A program made the position numbers and the translations under genes. Under the pieces are notes generated by a model. It was not told where the DNA came from, made no database searches, and saw only the letters and a program-made list of their open reading frames with translations. A stretch of 64,000 nt of DNA from Xanthobacteraceae bacterium (GTDB lineage Bacteria > Pseudomonadota > Alphaproteobacteria > Rhizobiales > Xanthobacteraceae): the NCBI GenBank assembly GCA_009694215.1, contig SHVN01000002.1, positions 1-64,000 of the forward strand. Direction: 5' to 3'. Below, piece after piece: positions 54,648 to 63,974 of this stretch (the first letter of the stretch is position 1; every line of letters starts with the position of its first letter).

Positions 54648-55523
54648 ATGACCAAGGCCGTGCTCGGCGTGATCGGCGGCTCCGGCATCTACGATCTGCC
54701 GGGGCTGGAGAAGGTGCGCGAGGAGCGTATCCCAAGTCCCTGGGGCGAGCCGTCGGGCGCAGTGCGGATCGGCGAGATCGCGGGCCTGCCGGTTGTGTTC
54801 CTACCCCGCCACGACAAGGGCCACAGGCTGTCGCCCTCCGACATCAATTACCGCGCTAACATCGACGTGCTCAAGCGCGCCGGCGTCACTGATCTCGTGT
54901 CGCTGTCGGCCTGCGGCTCGTTCAAGGAGGAATTGCCGCCCGGCACCTTCGTGCTGATCGACCAGTTCGTCGACCGCACCAACAAGCGCGAGAGTTCGTT
55001 CTTCGGCAAGGGACTGGTGGCGCATGTGTCGATGGCGCATCCGGTGTCGCCGCGGCTGCGCATCCATCTCGCCGCGGCGGCGGCGGCGGAGAACATCGCG
55101 GTCGTGCGCGATGGCACCTATGTCTGCATGGAAGGGCCGCAGTTCTCGACGCTCGCCGAAAGCCTCACCTACAAGAAGCTCGGATATTCTGTGATCGGCA
55201 TGACCAATATGCCGGAGGCCAAGCTCGCCCGCGAGGCCGAGCTTTGCTACGCGACCGTCGCCATGGTGACCGACTTTGACTGCTGGCACCCCGACCACGA
55301 CGCGGTCACGGTGCAGGACATCATCAAGGTGTTGACCCTGAACGCCGAGAAGGCCAAGCGCCTGGTGGCCCGGCTCGCCCGCGATTTCCCGCGCGAGCAC
55401 GAGAATTGCCCGATCGGGTCCGACCGCGCGCTCGATACGGCCCTGATCACGGCGCCCGAGGCGCGCGATCCCGAATTGATCAAGAAGCTCGACGCGGTGG
55501 CGGGGCGGGTGCTCGGCCGCTGA
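54648..55523 (+). CDS. mtnP: S-methyl-5'-thioadenosine phosphorylase
   Basis: This 291-aa purine nucleoside phosphorylase-type enzyme splits methylthioadenosine into adenine and methylthioribose-1-phosphate. It shows the phosphate loop [66 protein letters not shown], and [14 protein letters not shown]. Adenine from it is the substrate of the apt gene immediately downstream, so the pair salvages adenine from methylthioadenosine. Confidence 0.93.
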   Translation: MTKAVLGVIGGSGIYDLPGLEKVREERIPSPWGEPSGAVRIGEIAGLPVVFLPRHDKGHRLSPSDINYRANIDVLKRAGVTDLVSLSACGSFKEELPPGTFVLIDQFVDRTNKRESSFFGKGLVAHVSMAHPVSPRLRIHLAAAAAAENIAVVRDGTYVCMEGPQFSTLAESLTYKKLGYSVIGMTNMPEAKLAREAELCYATVAMVTDFDCWHPDHDAVTVQDIIKVLTLNAEKAKRLVARLARDFPREHENCPIGSDRALDTALITAPEARDPELIKKLDAVAGRVLGR

Positions 55524-55587
55524 GCGGTTGCGTCCCGTCCCATGCTTCGCCAGAGTGCGCCTGCCCGCAAGTCATACGAGAACGTCC

Positions 55588-56136
55588 ATGACCGCACCCA
55601 CGCTGCAATTCGATCTGCGCGAGACCATCCGCACTATTCCAGACTATCCCAAGCCGGGGATCATGTTCCGCGACATCACCACGCTTTTGGGCAACGCGCG
55701 CGCCTTCCGCCGCGCGGTGGACGAACTGGTTCAGCCGTGGGCCGGCATGAAGATCGACAAGGTTGCCGGCATGGAGGCGCGGGGCTTCATCCTGGGCGGC
55801 GCAGTGGCGCATCAGGTGTCGGCCGGCTTCATCCCGATCCGCAAGAAAGGCAAGCTGCCGCACAAGCGCGTGAGCATCGCCTATTCGCTGGAGTACGGCC
55901 TCGACGAGATGGAGATGCACGAGGACGCGGTGGAGAAGGGCGAGAAGGTCATCCTGGTGGACGATCTGATTGCCACCGGCGGCACCGCCGAGGGCGCGGT
56001 CAAGCTGCTCAAGCAGCAGGGCGCGGACGTGCTCGCCGCCTGCTTCATCATCGATCTGCCGGAGTTGGGCGGCGCCGACAAGATCAGGAAGCTCGGCGTT
56101 GCGGTGCGCACGCTGATCGCGTTCGAGGGGCACTAG
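55588..56136 (+). CDS. apt: Adenine phosphoribosyltransferase
   Basis: This 182-aa enzyme makes AMP from adenine and PRPP. The PRPP-binding motif is [17 protein letters not shown]. The N-terminal [27 protein letters not shown] and [15 protein letters not shown] are typical. The ATG at 55588 is chosen because the track start at 55528 adds a non-family leader. It is 64 bases after mtnP. Confidence 0.95.
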   Translation: MTAPTLQFDLRETIRTIPDYPKPGIMFRDITTLLGNARAFRRAVDELVQPWAGMKIDKVAGMEARGFILGGAVAHQVSAGFIPIRKKGKLPHKRVSIAYSLEYGLDEMEMHEDAVEKGEKVILVDDLIATGGTAEGAVKLLKQQGADVLAACFIIDLPELGGADKIRKLGVAVRTLIAFEGH

Positions 56137-56139
56137 CCG

Positions 56140-56607
56140 TCAGGCGGAATGTTTCAACTGCGGCGCAACCTCGCCGAGCAGGAGTCGCACCTCGAGTTCG
56201 CGGAAGCCGATGGAGACCTTGCGCATCCAGTCGAAAAGCTCCGACGTGGTGTCGGTCGTCTTGCTGGCATAGGCGACGAACGAGAAGTTCGATCGGTCCA
56301 CCACCGAGCGGACTACCGGCGACAGCGCGGGAATTTTGAGCGCCTCGCCGCCGCGGCGCGTGGGCGGGAAATTGGCGTGATAGCGCGTGAACTGCGGAAT
56401 ATACTCGTTGAGCACCGGCACGAGCGGCAGGTCCGGAAATCGGTCCCTGAGCATGGCATAGCCCTGCTGTGCGCGCTCGTCGGGATCGGCGAGAAGCGGC
56501 ACCATCGGCGCGACCGCCCGGCGCCTGGCCTCGGCCATGAAATCGATCTGCTGCATCACCGCGAAGAACCGGTCGAACGGCGCATTGCCGAGGTACCACT
56601 TCATCAT
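56140..56607 (-). CDS. Hypothetical protein
   Basis: This 155-aa soluble protein has no motif I know. It has an N-terminal FFAVMQQIDFMAEARRRAV helix, RAQQGYAMLRDRFPDLPLVPVLNEYIP and a Phe-rich C-terminal half (SNFSFVAYASKTTDTTSELFDW). It is convergent with apt, ending 3 bases from it. Base composition is like its neighbours, so it is probably a real gene. Confidence 0.6.
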   Translation of the reverse strand: MMKWYLGNAPFDRFFAVMQQIDFMAEARRRAVAPMVPLLADPDERAQQGYAMLRDRFPDLPLVPVLNEYIPQFTRYHANFPPTRRGGEALKIPALSPVVRSVVDRSNFSFVAYASKTTDTTSELFDWMRKVSIGFRELEVRLLLGEVAPQLKHSA

Positions 56608-56683
56608 TACTGATCGGGGAAAAGAACTACTTCAGAAATATCCGAATCAGATTGATGTTGGTGTTCTGAATCAGTTTCCCTAA

Positions 56684-56938
56684 TTTATCGCTTTTCGAAC
56701 CAAAAGAAATGAGAGCGAAGCTAGTCCCGAAGCCAATGACTCTGCACCGATACATCTAGTTGCTTTAGCAACCCCCGATGAAGCAATTCAATCCGCCGAA
56801 GACGAAATTGCACAAAATCTCAAAAGCCAATTGCTGGAACGCATATACGAACTTTCACCAGCATTTTTCGAGCAGCTTGTTGTGGATTTGATTGTTGCAA
56901 TGGGATACGGCGGATCAAAGGGTGCGGTTCGTGGTTAG
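56684..56938 (+). pseudogene. Mrr-type restriction endonuclease fragment
   Basis: This 84-codon frame, not in the ORF track, reads TPDEAIQSAEDEIAQNL and SPAFFEQLVVDLIVAMGYGG, the linker and start of the catalytic domain of Mrr restriction enzymes. It stops right where the active site (…DGGIDG) should begin. The N-terminal DNA-binding part is also missing. The stretch is much richer in A+T than its neighbours, a sign of transfer. Confidence 0.7.
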
Positions 56939-57009
56939 CCTTGCGAACCATACGCAGCCCCCCAAAAAACAGTTTTGGAAATACCGCAATACGAAAATGG
57001 GACTCCACA

Positions 57010-57255
57010 CTAGAAATGCGGCACTTCCATCGTGCCGCCGCCGCCCGGTCGGTTTTCCAGCACGAACGGCTGGCCGATCTGCTTGGACACCTAGTCGAGC
57101 ACCACGCGCCCGACGAGGTCGCTGGCGTTGCCGGCGGTGAAGGGGCTGATGACGGAGATAGCCCGCGTTGGCCAGTTTTGCTCGGCGGCCCCGGATGCGC
57201 CGGCGACGATCAGCGCGCCCACCAGACCGGCGTGCAGAATTCGTGGATTCATCAT
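57010..57255 (-). pseudogene. TTT (Bug) substrate-binding protein fragment with an internal stop
   Basis: Reading from the ATG at 57255, the frame gives a signal peptide, then AISVISPFTAGNASDLVGRVV, a TAG at codon 55 (57091-57093), and GQPFVLENRPGGGGT. These are the first 80 residues of a Bug protein, cut off after the GGGGT loop. The piece is inactive by both a stop and a truncation. It sits next to the Mrr fragment in the apt-smc gap. Confidence 0.75.
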
Positions 57256-57376
57256 GGCATCCGTCCCTGGATCGTGCCGGGGTGGCCGCTTCTGAAGGGG
57301 GGCGCTTGCGCCGGATATGGCTCCGAGGATGCGCAGTTATGGCGCTGGCGGCAAGACGGTTTGCGCCGCCGCGACG

Positions 57377-60300
57377 CTACGCCGCCGTGTCCCTGATCTT
57401 CACCGCGGCCTCCAGATCGACCGAGACGAGCTGCGAGATGCCGCGCTCGGCCATGGTGACGCCGTAGAGCCGGTTCATGCGCGCCATGGTGATCGGGTTG
57501 TGGGTGATGATGACGAAGCGGGTGTCGGTCGAGCGCCCCATCTCGTCGAGCAGGTCGCAGAAGCGCTCGACGTTGTGGTCGTCGAGCGGTGCGTCCACCT
57601 CGTCCAGCACGCAGATCGGCGCCGGATTGGTGAGGAACACCGCGAAAATCAGAGCGAGCGCCGTGAGCGCCTGCTCGCCGCCGGAGAGCAGCGACAGCGT
57701 CGCGGGCTTCTTGCCGGGAGGCTTTGCGAAAATCTCAAGGCCTGCTTCCAGCGGGTCGTCGTTCTCGATCAGCCGCAGTTCCGCGGTGCCGCCGCCGAAC
57801 AGCTCGGTGAACAGCCGCTGGAAGTGCGTGTTGACCACGGCGAAGGAGGACAGGAGTCGCTCGCGCGCCTCCTTGTTCAGGCTGATGATGCCCTGGCGCA
57901 GCCGCGCGATCGCATTGACGAGATCGTCGCGCTCGGCAGTGAGCGCGCCGTGCTGGGTCTCGATCTCGCCCAACTCCTCCTCGGCACGCAGGTTCACGGC
58001 GCCGAGCCGCTCGCGGTCGCGGCGGAGCCTCTCCAGCTCGGACTCGATGGTGGCGACGTCCGGCAGCGGGGCGTCCGGCACGATGCCGGCAAGGCCGCCG
58101 ACCGCGTCGGGCTCGACCTCGATCATCTCGCGAATCTCGTGGGCGATGTCGGTCAGCCTCCGCTTGGCGCCTTCGACACGTTCTTCGGCGCGCGCGGCCT
58201 CCTCGCGGGCGGCGCCGAGCGCTTCAAGCGCTGCCCGCACTACACGGTCGCAGGCGCCAAGCGCGTTCTCGGCCCCGGCCAGGCGGTCGGCGGCGGCGCT
58301 GCGCGCGGCTTCCGCGGTCTGGATCTCCGCGATCAGCAGACGGCGCTTTTCCTCGAAGATCGCGGGCGCATCGGCGAGCGAGGCGCGTTCCTGACGGGCC
58401 TCGGCGCTGCGGGTGTCGAGGGTGGCGATCTGGGCGATGGCGCGCTCGCGACGGTCGCTCCAGGCCTGCCGGTCGGAACCGATGGCGTTCAGCCGGCGGT
58501 CGGCAAGCTCAGCCTCGCGCGCCAGCGCCTGCGCCTCGGCGCGGACCTCGGCGAGCTCGGCGCGCTTGCCTTCGATTTCGGTGCGGATGGCGGCGAGCTG
58601 GCCTTCCAGGTCCGCTGACGGCGGTAGCGCGTTGAGCGCGCCCTCGGCGACGCTCAAGGCCGCCTGTGCCTCGTCGCGGCCGGTGCTCAGCCGGGTCTTG
58701 GCCTCGGTGAGCGCGGAGATGCGCGCGGTGTTGCGGCCCATCTCGCGCTCGGCCATGGCATGTAGTTCGCGCGCGCCGTCGGCATCGCGTTGCGCGTTGC
58801 GCCAGTACTCGCGGGCGTTGGCCTCGGCGGCGCCTGCCGCGGTCAGGTGCGCTTGCGCGGCCTCGGCGTTCTTGCGCTTGTCATCGAGCGCAACGCGCGC
58901 GGTGACAAGTTCGCCGTCGATGTCGGACAGCCGGCTGCGCTGCGCAAGGCGGCGCGCGGCGCCGGTCGGGGCGTGCGCATCGGCGGCAAAGCCGTCCCAG
59001 CGCCAGAGATCGCCGTCGCGCGAGACGAGGCGCTGGCCGGGCTTGAGCAGGCTCGCGAGGCGCGCGCCGTCGGCGCGTTCCACCACACCGATCTGGGCGA
59101 GGCGGCGGGCGAGTTCTGGCGGCGCCTGCACATACTGGGCCAGCAACTGCGCGCCGTCCGGCAGCGCCGGGTCGGACGGGTCGACCGGGGCGCCCATCCA
59201 GCGCATCGCATGGCTCTGGTCGACCGGCGCGTCGAGATCGTCGCCGAGCGCCGCGCCAAGCGCGATTTCGTAACCCTTCTCGACGGTGATATTGTCGATC
59301 ACCGGCGGCCACATGCTCTGGGTCTCGACCGCCAGAAGCTTCATCAGCGTCTTGGCTTCGGTATCGAGCCGCTGCACCGCGCGCTCGGCCTCGGCGAGCG
59401 GAATGCGGGCGGAGTCGAGGTTCTTGCGCGCGACACTGTGGGCGGCCTCGGCCGCGACGGCAGTCTGCTCGCCTTGGGCAACGGCGGCCTGCGCGCTTTC
59501 GACGGAAGCGCCAAGCACGGCGAGGTCGGGCCGGCTTTCGCTGACGGCGGCAAGGCCCGCTTCGATGTTGGCGATCTCGGTTTCGATGCGCGCGACGCGC
59601 TCGGCCTGCTCGCGGGCGGTCTGGGTGAGCTGCTTGCGGCGCGCGGTGAGGTCGGCGAGCGCGCCGGTCAGTTCGCCGAAGGTCTTTTCCGCGGCGTTCA
59701 CCACGGTGTCGGCCTCGGACGCGCGGATGTCGACACCGGAGCGGCGCTGCGCGCTCAGGCGAGTTTCGTTGCGGAGCGTCTGTTCTTCCTGGGCCAGCTG
59801 CGTCAGCGTCGCCTCCGCGTCGGCGACCAGCGTGCGCTCGCGCGCGACGTCCTCCTCGAACTGCGCCAGCCTGCGGTCGAGCTCGGCGAGACGCTCCCGG
59901 GCGCGAGTTTCTTCCGCGTCGAGCGTGTCGCGGGTAATGAGAAGGCGTTGCAGGGCGGCGGCGGCGCGCGCTTCGGCATCGCGGAGCGGCGGCACGGCTT
60001 CCGCCGCGCTCTCGCGGCCCCGGCCGGTCTCGGTCTGGGCGATGGTGGCTTCGGCGACCGCGCGAACGCTCAGATCCTTGGCGCGATCGGATTCCGCCAC
60101 CTCGGCGTTGGCGCCGAGCCAGCGCAGGTAATAGAGCGTGGCCTCGACCTTGCGGACCTCCGCCGAGACGTTGCGGTAGCGGATCGCCTGCCGCGCCTGG
60201 CGCTTGAGGGCGTCGATCTGGCCGGCCATCTGATTGACCACGTCCTCGACGCGGAGAAGGTTGGTTTCGGCGGCCTTGAGCCGCAGCTCGGCTTCGTGGC

Positions 60301-60829
60301 GGCGTGCGTGCAGGCCGGAAATGCCGGCAGCCTCTTCAAGGACGCGGCGGCGCTGCTCGGGCTTGGCCTGGATGATCTCGCCGATGCGGCCCTGATGGAC
60401 CAGCGCTGGCGAGCGCGAGCCGGTCGAGGCGTCGGCGAACAGGGTCATCACGTCGCGGGCGCGAACCTCGCGGCCGTTGATGCGGTAGAGCGAGCCCTTC
60501 TCGCGCTCGATCCGGCGCGAGATGTCGAGTGTGTCGTGCTCGTTGAACTGGCCCGGCGCTTCGTGCTTCTGGTTGTCGATCTGGATCGCGACTTCGGCGG
60601 TGTTGCGCGGCGGCCGGTTGTTGTTGCCGGCGAAGATCACGTCGTCCATCTCGACCGCGCGCATCGATTTGTGCGAGGTCTCGCCCATCACCCAGCGCAG
60701 CGCTTCGACGAGGTTCGACTTGCCGCAACCGTTCGGCCCAACCACGCCGGTGAGGCCCGGCTCGATCAGGAAGTCGGTCGGCTCGACGAAGGACTTGAAG
60801 CCGATCAGCCGCAGACGGGTGAGTTTCAT
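57377..60829 (-). CDS. smc: Chromosome segregation protein SMC
   Basis: This 1150-aa ATPase folds and holds the chromosome with ScpA and ScpB. The N-terminal Walker A is GPNGCGKSNLVEALRW (about 32-47), the hinge lies about 490-640, two long coiled coils flank it, and the C-terminal signature LSGGEQALTALALIFA and Walker B ICVLDEVDAPLDDHN are intact. It follows the DsbA-like gene on the same strand, 253 bases downstream. Confidence 0.96.
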   Translation of the reverse strand: MKLTRLRLIGFKSFVEPTDFLIEPGLTGVVGPNGCGKSNLVEALRWVMGETSHKSMRAVEMDDVIFAGNNNRPPRNTAEVAIQIDNQKHEAPGQFNEHDTLDISRRIEREKGSLYRINGREVRARDVMTLFADASTGSRSPALVHQGRIGEIIQAKPEQRRRVLEEAAGISGLHARRHEAELRLKAAETNLLRVEDVVNQMAGQIDALKRQARQAIRYRNVSAEVRKVEATLYYLRWLGANAEVAESDRAKDLSVRAVAEATIAQTETGRGRESAAEAVPPLRDAEARAAAALQRLLITRDTLDAEETRARERLAELDRRLAQFEEDVARERTLVADAEATLTQLAQEEQTLRNETRLSAQRRSGVDIRASEADTVVNAAEKTFGELTGALADLTARRKQLTQTAREQAERVARIETEIANIEAGLAAVSESRPDLAVLGASVESAQAAVAQGEQTAVAAEAAHSVARKNLDSARIPLAEAERAVQRLDTEAKTLMKLLAVETQSMWPPVIDNITVEKGYEIALGAALGDDLDAPVDQSHAMRWMGAPVDPSDPALPDGAQLLAQYVQAPPELARRLAQIGVVERADGARLASLLKPGQRLVSRDGDLWRWDGFAADAHAPTGAARRLAQRSRLSDIDGELVTARVALDDKRKNAEAAQAHLTAAGAAEANAREYWRNAQRDADGARELHAMAEREMGRNTARISALTEAKTRLSTGRDEAQAALSVAEGALNALPPSADLEGQLAAIRTEIEGKRAELAEVRAEAQALAREAELADRRLNAIGSDRQAWSDRRERAIAQIATLDTRSAEARQERASLADAPAIFEEKRRLLIAEIQTAEAARSAAADRLAGAENALGACDRVVRAALEALGAAREEAARAEERVEGAKRRLTDIAHEIREMIEVEPDAVGGLAGIVPDAPLPDVATIESELERLRRDRERLGAVNLRAEEELGEIETQHGALTAERDDLVNAIARLRQGIISLNKEARERLLSSFAVVNTHFQRLFTELFGGGTAELRLIENDDPLEAGLEIFAKPPGKKPATLSLLSGGEQALTALALIFAVFLTNPAPICVLDEVDAPLDDHNVERFCDLLDEMGRSTDTRFVIITHNPITMARMNRLYGVTMAERGISQLVSVDLEAAVKIRDTAA

Positions 60830-61082
60830 TCCAGTTCAGGTCCTAATTGCGAGAACGAGGGGTAGCGCGTTGGCGCGGAGAATGAATCGGCGGCCATCAG
60901 ACAGCAACAGAAAGCCGAGCCTTATCCCCGCCTGTGTCGTCCAAAGGGCGGAAAAACCTGTGAGAATCAACGGAATACGGCCAAATGACGACCCCCGGCG
61001 ATTGCCAGGCGGCGCCTCGGGCGGAGAGGCGGGACGGGGCCGCGACAGCCCGGAAGCGGGGCCGTCTGCTGATTCGTGGCGG
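60830..61082. other. Intergenic region upstream of smc
   Basis: About 250 bases separate the DsbA-like gene from smc. It should hold the smc promoter. I see no clear gene, terminator or repeat in it. Confidence 0.4.
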
Positions 61083-61724
61083 CTAGCTCTTCGGCAGAAT
61101 CGGATCGATGACGTTGGCCAGATCCTCGATCGACTGGCCGCCGATCTGCTTCTTGCCGTTGATAAAAAGTGTCGGCGTCGACGTGACCTGGAACTTGTCG
61201 GAGGCGCGCTTCTGCTCGGCCTGCATCGCATCCAGCATCTTCTGGTCGGACAGGCAGGCGTTGAACTTCTGCTCGCTCATCCCGGCCTGCTTGGCGATTG
61301 CCATCAGCTTGGGAATGGGCTTTTCCACCGCCCATTGGCGCTGCTGCTGGAACAGCGTCTCGATCAGCGGAAAAAACTGCTCCTTGTCGGCGCAGCGCGC
61401 CAGCATCGAGGCGCCGGCGGCCAGCTGGTCGAGCGGGAATTCGCGGAAGATGAAGCGCACCTTGCCGGTGTCGATGTAGCGCTTCTTCAGTTCAGGATAG
61501 GTGGTTTCGTGAAAGGCGGCGCAATGCGAGCAGGTCATAGAGGCGTATTCGACGATGGTGACCGGTGCGTCGTCCTTGCCCAGTACGCGGTCGCCGAGCG
61601 GCGGCGGGACCAGAAGGTCGGACGCGCTCTGCGCTGCCGCCGGCCGCAACGCTTCGATACCGCCGATGGCAAGCACGATCGCAACGGTACTCGCGCCCCA
61701 GAGCAGCTTCCGACGTGTGATCAC
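61083..61724 (-). CDS. DsbA family thiol-disulfide oxidoreductase
   Basis: This 213-aa periplasmic thioredoxin-fold protein has an N-terminal signal (about 1-37, RRKLLWGASTVAIVLAIGG) with a twin-Arg-like start, the redox motif TCSHC, a cis-Pro in TSTPTLF, and a C-terminal IDPILPKS. It resembles the DsbA/DsbG 'protein-disulfide isomerase' group found next to smc in this order. The GTG at 61724 behind ggag is chosen over the track start at 61805. Confidence 0.9.
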   Translation of the reverse strand: MITRRKLLWGASTVAIVLAIGGIEALRPAAAQSASDLLVPPPLGDRVLGKDDAPVTIVEYASMTCSHCAAFHETTYPELKKRYIDTGKVRFIFREFPLDQLAAGASMLARCADKEQFFPLIETLFQQQRQWAVEKPIPKLMAIAKQAGMSEQKFNACLSDQKMLDAMQAEQKRASDKFQVTSTPTLFINGKKQIGGQSIEDLANVIDPILPKS

Positions 61725-61850
61725 CTGAAAACTCCGTAAAGGTTCAATTCCTACGCAGCGTCGGGCAGCAATGTGGCATTGGCGGGCCGGTTCGCCAAGT
61801 GTCACAGGGATCGTGCGGTCACGTTCGTTTGATCCGGAAACTGCCCCGAT

Positions 61851-62324
61851 TCAGCGGCCTTTGACGGCGGCGCCGAGACGCCCGAGCGCCGCCCGAAGCC
61901 CGTCGTTGGCGACGGCGGTGAGCGTGGCCTCGACGCGCGCTGCCTCGACGGGGTCGATCTTGGGCGGCACGGATTTGGCCTTGGGGCCCGACAGCGGCGC
62001 CTGGCGGAGCGCGATCCGCCCGACCGCCTGCCAGCCGAAAAAACGATTGATCCGCTCCAGGATCACGGCGGACTGGTGCTGGATCTCGATCGACACCGGT
62101 CCCTCGACCCGCAGCACCAGCGTGGCGGGCTCGGCCTGCTCGCCGTTGACCTCGCGCGGCCATTGCATCTTGATCGGCTCGGCGTGGGCGGCGATATCGT
62201 GCCCCACGATATCCTTCCAGCGCGTCACCAGTTCCGTTGCGGCGAATCCCTGCTTCCGGAACGCATCCGCCATGAACTCCGATGTGAGTTCGGCGAGCTT
62301 GCGGACGGGGCGGGGCTTGTTCAC
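61851..62324 (-). CDS. DciA-like (DUF721) protein
   Basis: This 157-aa protein has the DUF721 pattern: AELTSEFMADAFRKQGFAATELVTRWKDIVG in its first half and ATLVLRVEGPVSIEIQHQSAVILERINRFFG in the middle. DciA loads the replicative helicase in bacteria without DnaC/DnaI. It lies 126 bases before the DsbA-like gene and is divergent from mutY across only 26 bases. Confidence 0.9.
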   Translation of the reverse strand: MNKPRPVRKLAELTSEFMADAFRKQGFAATELVTRWKDIVGHDIAAHAEPIKMQWPREVNGEQAEPATLVLRVEGPVSIEIQHQSAVILERINRFFGWQAVGRIALRQAPLSGPKAKSVPPKIDPVEAARVEATLTAVANDGLRAALGRLGAAVKGR

Positions 62325-62350
62325 GGCGTTGGGCCCGGTAAAAGCGATCT

Positions 62351-63460
62351 ATGAGGGTATCAGGGGCAGCGGTCCGAAAGAAGCGCGACACGGCGGCTGT
62401 GGACGAGATGCCCGATCCCGCGGTGCTGCTCGCCTGGTACGGCCGCCATCGCCGCCACCTGCCGTGGCGTTCCGCGCCCGGCGAGCGAGCCGATCCTTAT
62501 CACGTCTGGCTGTCGGAGATCATGCTCCAGCAGACCACAGTCAAGGCGGTCGGACCCTATTACACAAAGTTCCTGGCACGATGGCCGGACGTGGGCGCGC
62601 TCGCGGCAAGCCCGCGCGATGACGTGCTCCGCGCCTGGGCCGGGCTTGGCTACTACGCCCGCGCCCGGAACCTTCACACCTGCGCGAAGACGGTCGCCGG
62701 GCAGCACGGCGGACATTTCCCCGACACCGAAAGCGGATTGCGAGCCTTGCCGGGCATCGGCGGATACACCGCGGCGGCGATCGCGGCGATTGCGTTCGGC
62801 CGCCGCGCGATCGCGATCGACGGCAACATCGAGCGCGTGATCGCCCGGCTGTTTGCCGTCGAGACGCAATTGCCGGCGGCGAAGCCCGAGATTCGCGCGC
62901 GCGCGGAGACCCTGGTGCCGCAGCGGCGCGCCGGCGACTTCACGCAGGCGATGATGGATCTCGGCGCCACGATCTGCACGCCGAAGAAACCGGCCTGCGG
63001 CATCTGCCCCTGGATGGCGGCTTGCGCCGCGCGTGCGCGCGGCGACGCCGAGACATTTCCACGCAAGGCGCCGAAGGTGGAGGGCAGGCTCCGGCATGGC
63101 GCGTCGTTCGTCGCCATCCGAGCCGACGGCCATGTGCTGGTCCGCACGCGGCCCACGAAAGGGCTGCTCGGCGGCATGACCGAGGTGCCTTCGACCGACT
63201 GGACGCACAGCTTCGACGAGGCGGTCGTGCTGGCGCAGGCGCCGCTAAAAGCGAAATGGCGCCGCCTGCCCGGCGTGGTCGAGCACGGCTTCACGCACTT
63301 TTCCTTACAGCAGGTGGTCTATGTGGCGCGGGCGCAGCCCCGGACCAAAGCGCCGCCGGGCATGCGCTGGGTGGCGCTTTCGGCTCTGCACGGCGAGGCG
63401 CTGCCCAACGTCATGCGCAAGGTGGTGGCGCACGCCGGCCTCGGCGCCCGTCCCAGGTAG
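62351..63460 (+). CDS. mutY: A/G-specific adenine glycosylase
   Basis: This 369-aa enzyme removes adenine opposite 8-oxoguanine. It has the catalytic Glu in LSEIMLQQTTV, the HhH motif LPGIGGYTAAAI, Asp in the ALGDF-type DFTQAMMDLG, and the 4Fe-4S site CTPKKPACGICPWMAAC. The C-terminal Nudix-like recognition domain is present (about 240-369). Confidence 0.95.
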   Translation: MRVSGAAVRKKRDTAAVDEMPDPAVLLAWYGRHRRHLPWRSAPGERADPYHVWLSEIMLQQTTVKAVGPYYTKFLARWPDVGALAASPRDDVLRAWAGLGYYARARNLHTCAKTVAGQHGGHFPDTESGLRALPGIGGYTAAAIAAIAFGRRAIAIDGNIERVIARLFAVETQLPAAKPEIRARAETLVPQRRAGDFTQAMMDLGATICTPKKPACGICPWMAACAARARGDAETFPRKAPKVEGRLRHGASFVAIRADGHVLVRTRPTKGLLGGMTEVPSTDWTHSFDEAVVLAQAPLKAKWRRLPGVVEHGFTHFSLQQVVYVARAQPRTKAPPGMRWVALSALHGEALPNVMRKVVAHAGLGARPR

Positions 63461-63465
63461 TGTTG

Positions 63466-63927
63466 CTACGGTTGCTTCTTGGCGCGCGGCAGGAAGGCCC
63501 GCAACGGCCGCTTGATGGCGCGGGAACAGGCGCGTGTGAGTGTCTTGCCGCCATCGGTCCAGGTCTGCGTGCCCTTGAGCATGGCGCTGCGCCGCACGAA
63601 GGTGCCGCTGTATTTTGCCTGGTATTCGCGGCTGCCGCCCTTCCACGAACCTTCCAGGCTGATGGACTGGCCGTCGACCTTGCCGGCGCCCTTCTCGATC
63701 ACTGTCTCAGGGAGCTCGCGTAACCGCACCACATGGGTGTAGCTCGCCGAGCCGCCGGCGATCGTGACGTCGATGGCTTCGCGCATCCTGTTTTCCGTGA
63801 ACGGTAGCTTGTCGCACATCAGCGTGCCGCGATAGACGGCGTCGCGCACCTCGGCTGCCGCCGGAGCCGCCGCTGTCACGAGTATCGCCGCGGCAAACAT
63901 GCCGATCGCATTCCCCCTCCGCGCCAT
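63466..63927 (-). CDS. Secreted hypothetical protein
   Basis: This 153-aa protein has a signal peptide (residues 1-25, AAPAAA-EVR) and a beta-rich mature part with two Cys (LMCDKLPF near the start, RACSRAIK near the end). The ATG at 63927 is preferred because ggggagg lies 6 bases before it. It is convergent with mutY, five bases apart. It resembles unnamed secreted proteins of Hyphomicrobiales. Confidence 0.7.
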   Translation of the reverse strand: MARRGNAIGMFAAAILVTAAAPAAAEVRDAVYRGTLMCDKLPFTENRMREAIDVTIAGGSASYTHVVRLRELPETVIEKGAGKVDGQSISLEGSWKGGSREYQAKYSGTFVRRSAMLKGTQTWTDGGKTLTRACSRAIKRPLRAFLPRAKKQP

Positions 63928-63974
63928 CGCCATCCTCCCCTCGGGTATTTTCATTGTTGCGGCCGTTGTGGCCT

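Noticed and set aside
58790-60865. 691-aa plus-strand ORF across smc
   Set aside because: It is the antisense shadow of smc in GC-rich DNA; it has no domain, start signal or operon context.
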